A stretch of 60,451 nt of DNA from Verrucomicrobiota bacterium (GTDB lineage Bacteria; Verrucomicrobiota; Kiritimatiellia; RFP12; UBA1067), in assembly GCA_022704145.1 (NCBI GenBank), contig JAKJGY010000004.1, positions 1 through 60,451 of the forward strand, read 5' to 3'. A model generated the notes under the pieces. It was not told where the DNA came from. It made no database searches and saw nothing but the letters and a program-made list of their open reading frames with translations. The position numbers and the translations under genes were made by a program. The first letter of the stretch is position 1. The number at the start of each line of letters is the position of its first letter. This document shows positions 58,260 to 60,451 of the stretch, in pieces.

Positions 58260-58305
58260 AATAGGGACACGCCCCCGTACTTGTCTCGGGGGTGCGATTC
58301 CTATT
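58260..58305. repeat. REP-like palindrome
   Basis: AATAGGGACACGCCCCCG and CGGGGGTGCGATTCCTATT form an imperfect inverted repeat around a 9-nt loop. Similar sequences flank REP-associated (Y1) transposases. No such transposase gene is in the window. Confidence 0.5.
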
Positions 58306-58362
58306 GCCATACCCCTTCGGATATGCTGAAATTGACTGCAAATTGAATGGAGGAGGTGAGCG

Positions 58363-60246
58363 ATGAAGGCGTTTCGGAACGGGGGGATAGGGCTGGGGGT
58401 ACTGGCGGTGGCGCTCGGGGTGCGCGCCGGCTCTCTGGGTGTGCCGCTGCGCGGACAGGAGACGCCCAACGGCTGTTGGAACGCGGCCTGCCAGATGGTG
58501 CTGCACTACCACGACGCGTCGGTTTCGCAGCAGGAGATCGCGACGTGGGCGGTCGGGGGGTATGACGTCGCCAACCACCTGGGGCCGCACGCCTGGGGCC
58601 CGTTCCTGGCCGAGGGCGGCAAGACGAATACGGCTTATGTGCGGCTCGGCTGCGCGCAGGTGCTGGAGCAGTTCGGGCCGGTCAGCTCGTCGTGGCTGGG
58701 TGCGGCCCTCACCCGGGACGACGTCAGGGCCGAGATTGACGGCGGCCGTCCGGCGCTGCTGGCGGTCCGCTGGCTGGACTCGGGCGGCCGGGACGTGGGC
58801 GGGCACGTGCTGGTGCTCGACGGTTACGCGGACGGGGATCTCGTGAGCCTGAACGACCCGTGGCCGCTGCGCAACGGGGTGCGTTACCTGGTCGATTATG
58901 ATGACCTCTTCGCGGCTGGCGCCACCTATCAGGGCTCGGCGCTTTTGGGTAACCGGTGGGCCGAGACGCTCAAGACCTCGCGGCCGCTGGATCTCTGCCT
59001 GATGGTCGACACCACCAACAGCATGTGGGACGAGATCGACGCGCTGAAGGGTTCGGTCAGCAACCTGCTGGCTGGGCTGGTCGGAAGATATGATGATTTG
59101 CGGGTGGCGGTGATCGACTACCGTGACCAGCCGGGGCCGCCTACAAGCGCCACCAACGACTGGATCACACAGGTGCGGTGCCCGTTTACGGCGGACACCA
59201 ACGTGATGCTGGCGGCGGTCGCGTCGCTTCAGGCGGACGGCGGCATGGACCGTGAGGAGGCGGTCTTCTCGGCTGTGGCGCAGGCGTTCGCGGGCACCGG
59301 CATCGGTGCGTGGCGTGAGCATGCCGAGCGGCGCATCGTGCTGGTGGGCGACGCGCCCGGCCACAATCCTGAGCCGTGGGTGGGCGGCCTTGCCTATGCC
59401 GACGTGTTGGCGCTCTGGGGCGGGCTGACGCAAAAGGTTGCGGTCCACGCGGTGTGCGTCGGTCCGGATACGGACACCGCCGGACAGTTTACGGCGCTCG
59501 CCGGGGCCACGGGAGGGACGGTGGGGTATGCGCTGACGCCCACGAACCTGGTGGCGGCGCTGGCGGAGGCGATGACCGGACTGGACGGGCCGTCGCGCCA
59601 TCCGGCGGGCGAGACGCGCGCGCTCAAGCCCGCGTTCGCGTTCGTTCCGCCGTCGGAGTCCATGGGGCCGCCGGTCACGACCGTGCTGGTCGAGCTGCAG
59701 AAGCTGAGCACGCGCAATTGGGTCTGGAAGCCGTACAAGAAGGTCAAGCTGCCGCCCGGCGCGGCGGGCTGGGTGCCGCCGGCCACGCTGCCGCAGGGGA
59801 GCTACCGCTGGCGTCTGGGCTACGCCCGTACGGCGGGCGTCTTCACGTTGCCGTCCGGCGAGACGCGCCCGGTGCGCGCCGCGACGGTCATGGAGCCGGA
59901 GTGGACGGCGTTCACGCGGGATCTGGTGCTGCCGCAGCAGCCCTCGCCGCTGGCGCCCGCGACGACGTTCGTCGCGGCGGGCGCGGTGGAGACCTACCGG
60001 TTCACGTCGGCGATCCACGCCGAGAAGTACGCGCTGGAGGTCTGGGCCTTCGATCCGGTGAAGCGCGTCTGGAAGCGGTGGAAGCGCCTCACGGTGACGC
60101 CGCCGCGCGCGGATCCGGGCGCGGCGGTTCTCGAGGTGGCGCTGAAGGGCCACACTCCGGGCGTCACGTATTACTGGCGCGTGCAGTCGCTGAACATCGA
60201 CCGGCCGAAGGCGGTCTGGACGGGTCTCGGCGGCTCGGCCGACTAA
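58363..60246 (+). CDS. Secreted C39-like cysteine protease fused to a von Willebrand factor A domain
   Basis: The protein is 627 residues from an ATG preceded by GGAGGAGGTGA. A signal peptide (about residues 1-22) leads to a papain-like C39 domain. It contains Q32 and the nucleophile Cys38 in GQETPNGCWNAACQMVLHYH, His148 in VGGHVLVLDGY and Asn164-Asp165 in SLNDPWP. A VWA domain follows (about 209-400) with the metal-site motif DTTNSM (216-221) and GGMDREEAVF. The C-terminus has an Ig-like beta domain (YKWRVQSLN-type, YYWRVQSLNIDRP). C39 proteases cleave double-Gly leaders; VWA domains bind protein ligands. The substrate is not known. Confidence 0.72.
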   Translation: MKAFRNGGIGLGVLAVALGVRAGSLGVPLRGQETPNGCWNAACQMVLHYHDASVSQQEIATWAVGGYDVANHLGPHAWGPFLAEGGKTNTAYVRLGCAQVLEQFGPVSSSWLGAALTRDDVRAEIDGGRPALLAVRWLDSGGRDVGGHVLVLDGYADGDLVSLNDPWPLRNGVRYLVDYDDLFAAGATYQGSALLGNRWAETLKTSRPLDLCLMVDTTNSMWDEIDALKGSVSNLLAGLVGRYDDLRVAVIDYRDQPGPPTSATNDWITQVRCPFTADTNVMLAAVASLQADGGMDREEAVFSAVAQAFAGTGIGAWREHAERRIVLVGDAPGHNPEPWVGGLAYADVLALWGGLTQKVAVHAVCVGPDTDTAGQFTALAGATGGTVGYALTPTNLVAALAEAMTGLDGPSRHPAGETRALKPAFAFVPPSESMGPPVTTVLVELQKLSTRNWVWKPYKKVKLPPGAAGWVPPATLPQGSYRWRLGYARTAGVFTLPSGETRPVRAATVMEPEWTAFTRDLVLPQQPSPLAPATTFVAAGAVETYRFTSAIHAEKYALEVWAFDPVKRVWKRWKRLTVTPPRADPGAAVLEVALKGHTPGVTYYWRVQSLNIDRPKAVWTGLGGSAD

Positions 60247-60312
60247 GGCGTGGCGCGCCTGAGTCGGCGCGCGGATGGGCGGGGTGCGTGGACAGGCCGT
60301 AGGAGGGCGGGG

Positions 60313-60451
60313 ATGATCAAGGTCACGTTTTTCGGGGCGGCGCAGACGACGACCGGGTCGATGCATCTGGTCGAGGCGGCCGGGCGGCGGATCCTTCTGG
60401 ATTGCGGCCTGTACCAGGGAAGCCGCAAGCTGGCGTTCGAGCTGAACCGGC
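60313..60451 (+). CDS. Beta-CASP metallo-hydrolase (MBL-fold RNase family), N-terminal fragment
   Basis: The gene is cut by the right edge after 46 codons. The translation MIKVTFFGAAQTTTGSMHLV, continuing EAAGRRILLDCGLYQGSRKL, is the first beta-sandwich of metallo-beta-lactamase proteins of the beta-CASP/Ysh1-like group, where G-A-x-x-T-V-T-G-S and L-L-D-C-G-x-x-Q-G are diagnostic. The family includes RNA-processing nucleases. AGGAGG lies 6 nt before the ATG. It follows the protease-VWA gene by 66 nt. Confidence 0.82.
   Translation, partial: MIKVTFFGAAQTTTGSMHLVEAAGRRILLDCGLYQGSRKLAFELNR

Noticed and set aside
56494..60366. A 1290-codon open frame on the minus strand
   Set aside because: It lies antisense to glnN and the protease-VWA gene, is Arg/His/Leu-rich with no domain, and arises from GC-rich codon bias.
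1..60451. Prophage or conjugative element
   Set aside because: No structural, packaging, integrase or conjugation genes are seen; the only complete mobile element is the IS30 copy.

Overview
The window looks like the chromosome of a GC-rich Gram-negative bacterium of the PVC superphylum, most likely Kiritimatiellota or a close relative (inference from gene content only). The pointers are secreted proteins with autotransporter-type beta-strand repeats and a CotH/lamin-tail protein, an HzsA-related c-type cytochrome, a roughly 710-residue GreA with a large N-terminal extension like that of Chlamydiae, a type III glutamine synthetase, a PPi-type phosphofructokinase and a GTP-type PEP carboxykinase. 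Most of the window is densely packed chromosome. No prophage and no CRISPR array were found.

Layout, left to right. Positions 1-700 look like the end of an accessory segment: the N-terminus of an AbiEi-type antitoxin runs off the left edge behind a promoter overlapped by a perfect inverted repeat, followed by tRNA-Tyr with its terminator. Then come rpsU, nth, a UPF0210/ACT pair, tRNA-Thr and a complete 1.77-kb IS30-family element (3944-5709) that landed upstream of the PEP carboxykinase gene. Positions 7.9-20 kb hold a KefB-like antiporter with a C-terminal PTS EIIA domain, KDPG aldolase, a short ComEC, smc and der (divergent), and an eight-haem TPR cytochrome. Positions 20-35 kb hold a sodium:solute symporter with a 58-residue accessory protein, a giant CotH/lamin-tail/beta-strand-repeat surface protein, an inositol-phosphatase-family enzyme, a thioredoxin-CcdA fusion, a second beta-strand-repeat protein and a possible secreted polysaccharide-active protein.

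Positions 35-46 kb hold a GlmU-like nucleotidyltransferase fused to a GHMP kinase, feoAB, a probable outer-membrane protein, a double-PA14 membrane protein and a tri-haem HzsA-related protein. Positions 46-55 kb are mostly housekeeping: PPi-phosphofructokinase with a YrbL-like protein, then radC, miaA, lspA and a DksA-like gene packed on the minus strand, the extended GreA and an RsuA-family pseudouridine synthase. The right end has a possible ThyX-like protein, glnN (GSIII) behind a near-consensus sigma-54 promoter, a secreted C39-like cysteine protease fused to a VWA domain, and the start of a beta-CASP metallo-hydrolase gene.

Taken together the genes suggest a PPi-economical central metabolism (PPi-PFK, PEPCK, KDPG aldolase), sugar salvage and polysaccharide-related surface biology, multihaem periplasmic redox chemistry supported by Feo iron uptake, and sigma-54 control of ammonia assimilation. 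At least two genes (der and the CotH protein) have promoter-like -10 elements so close to the start codon that their mRNAs may be leaderless.
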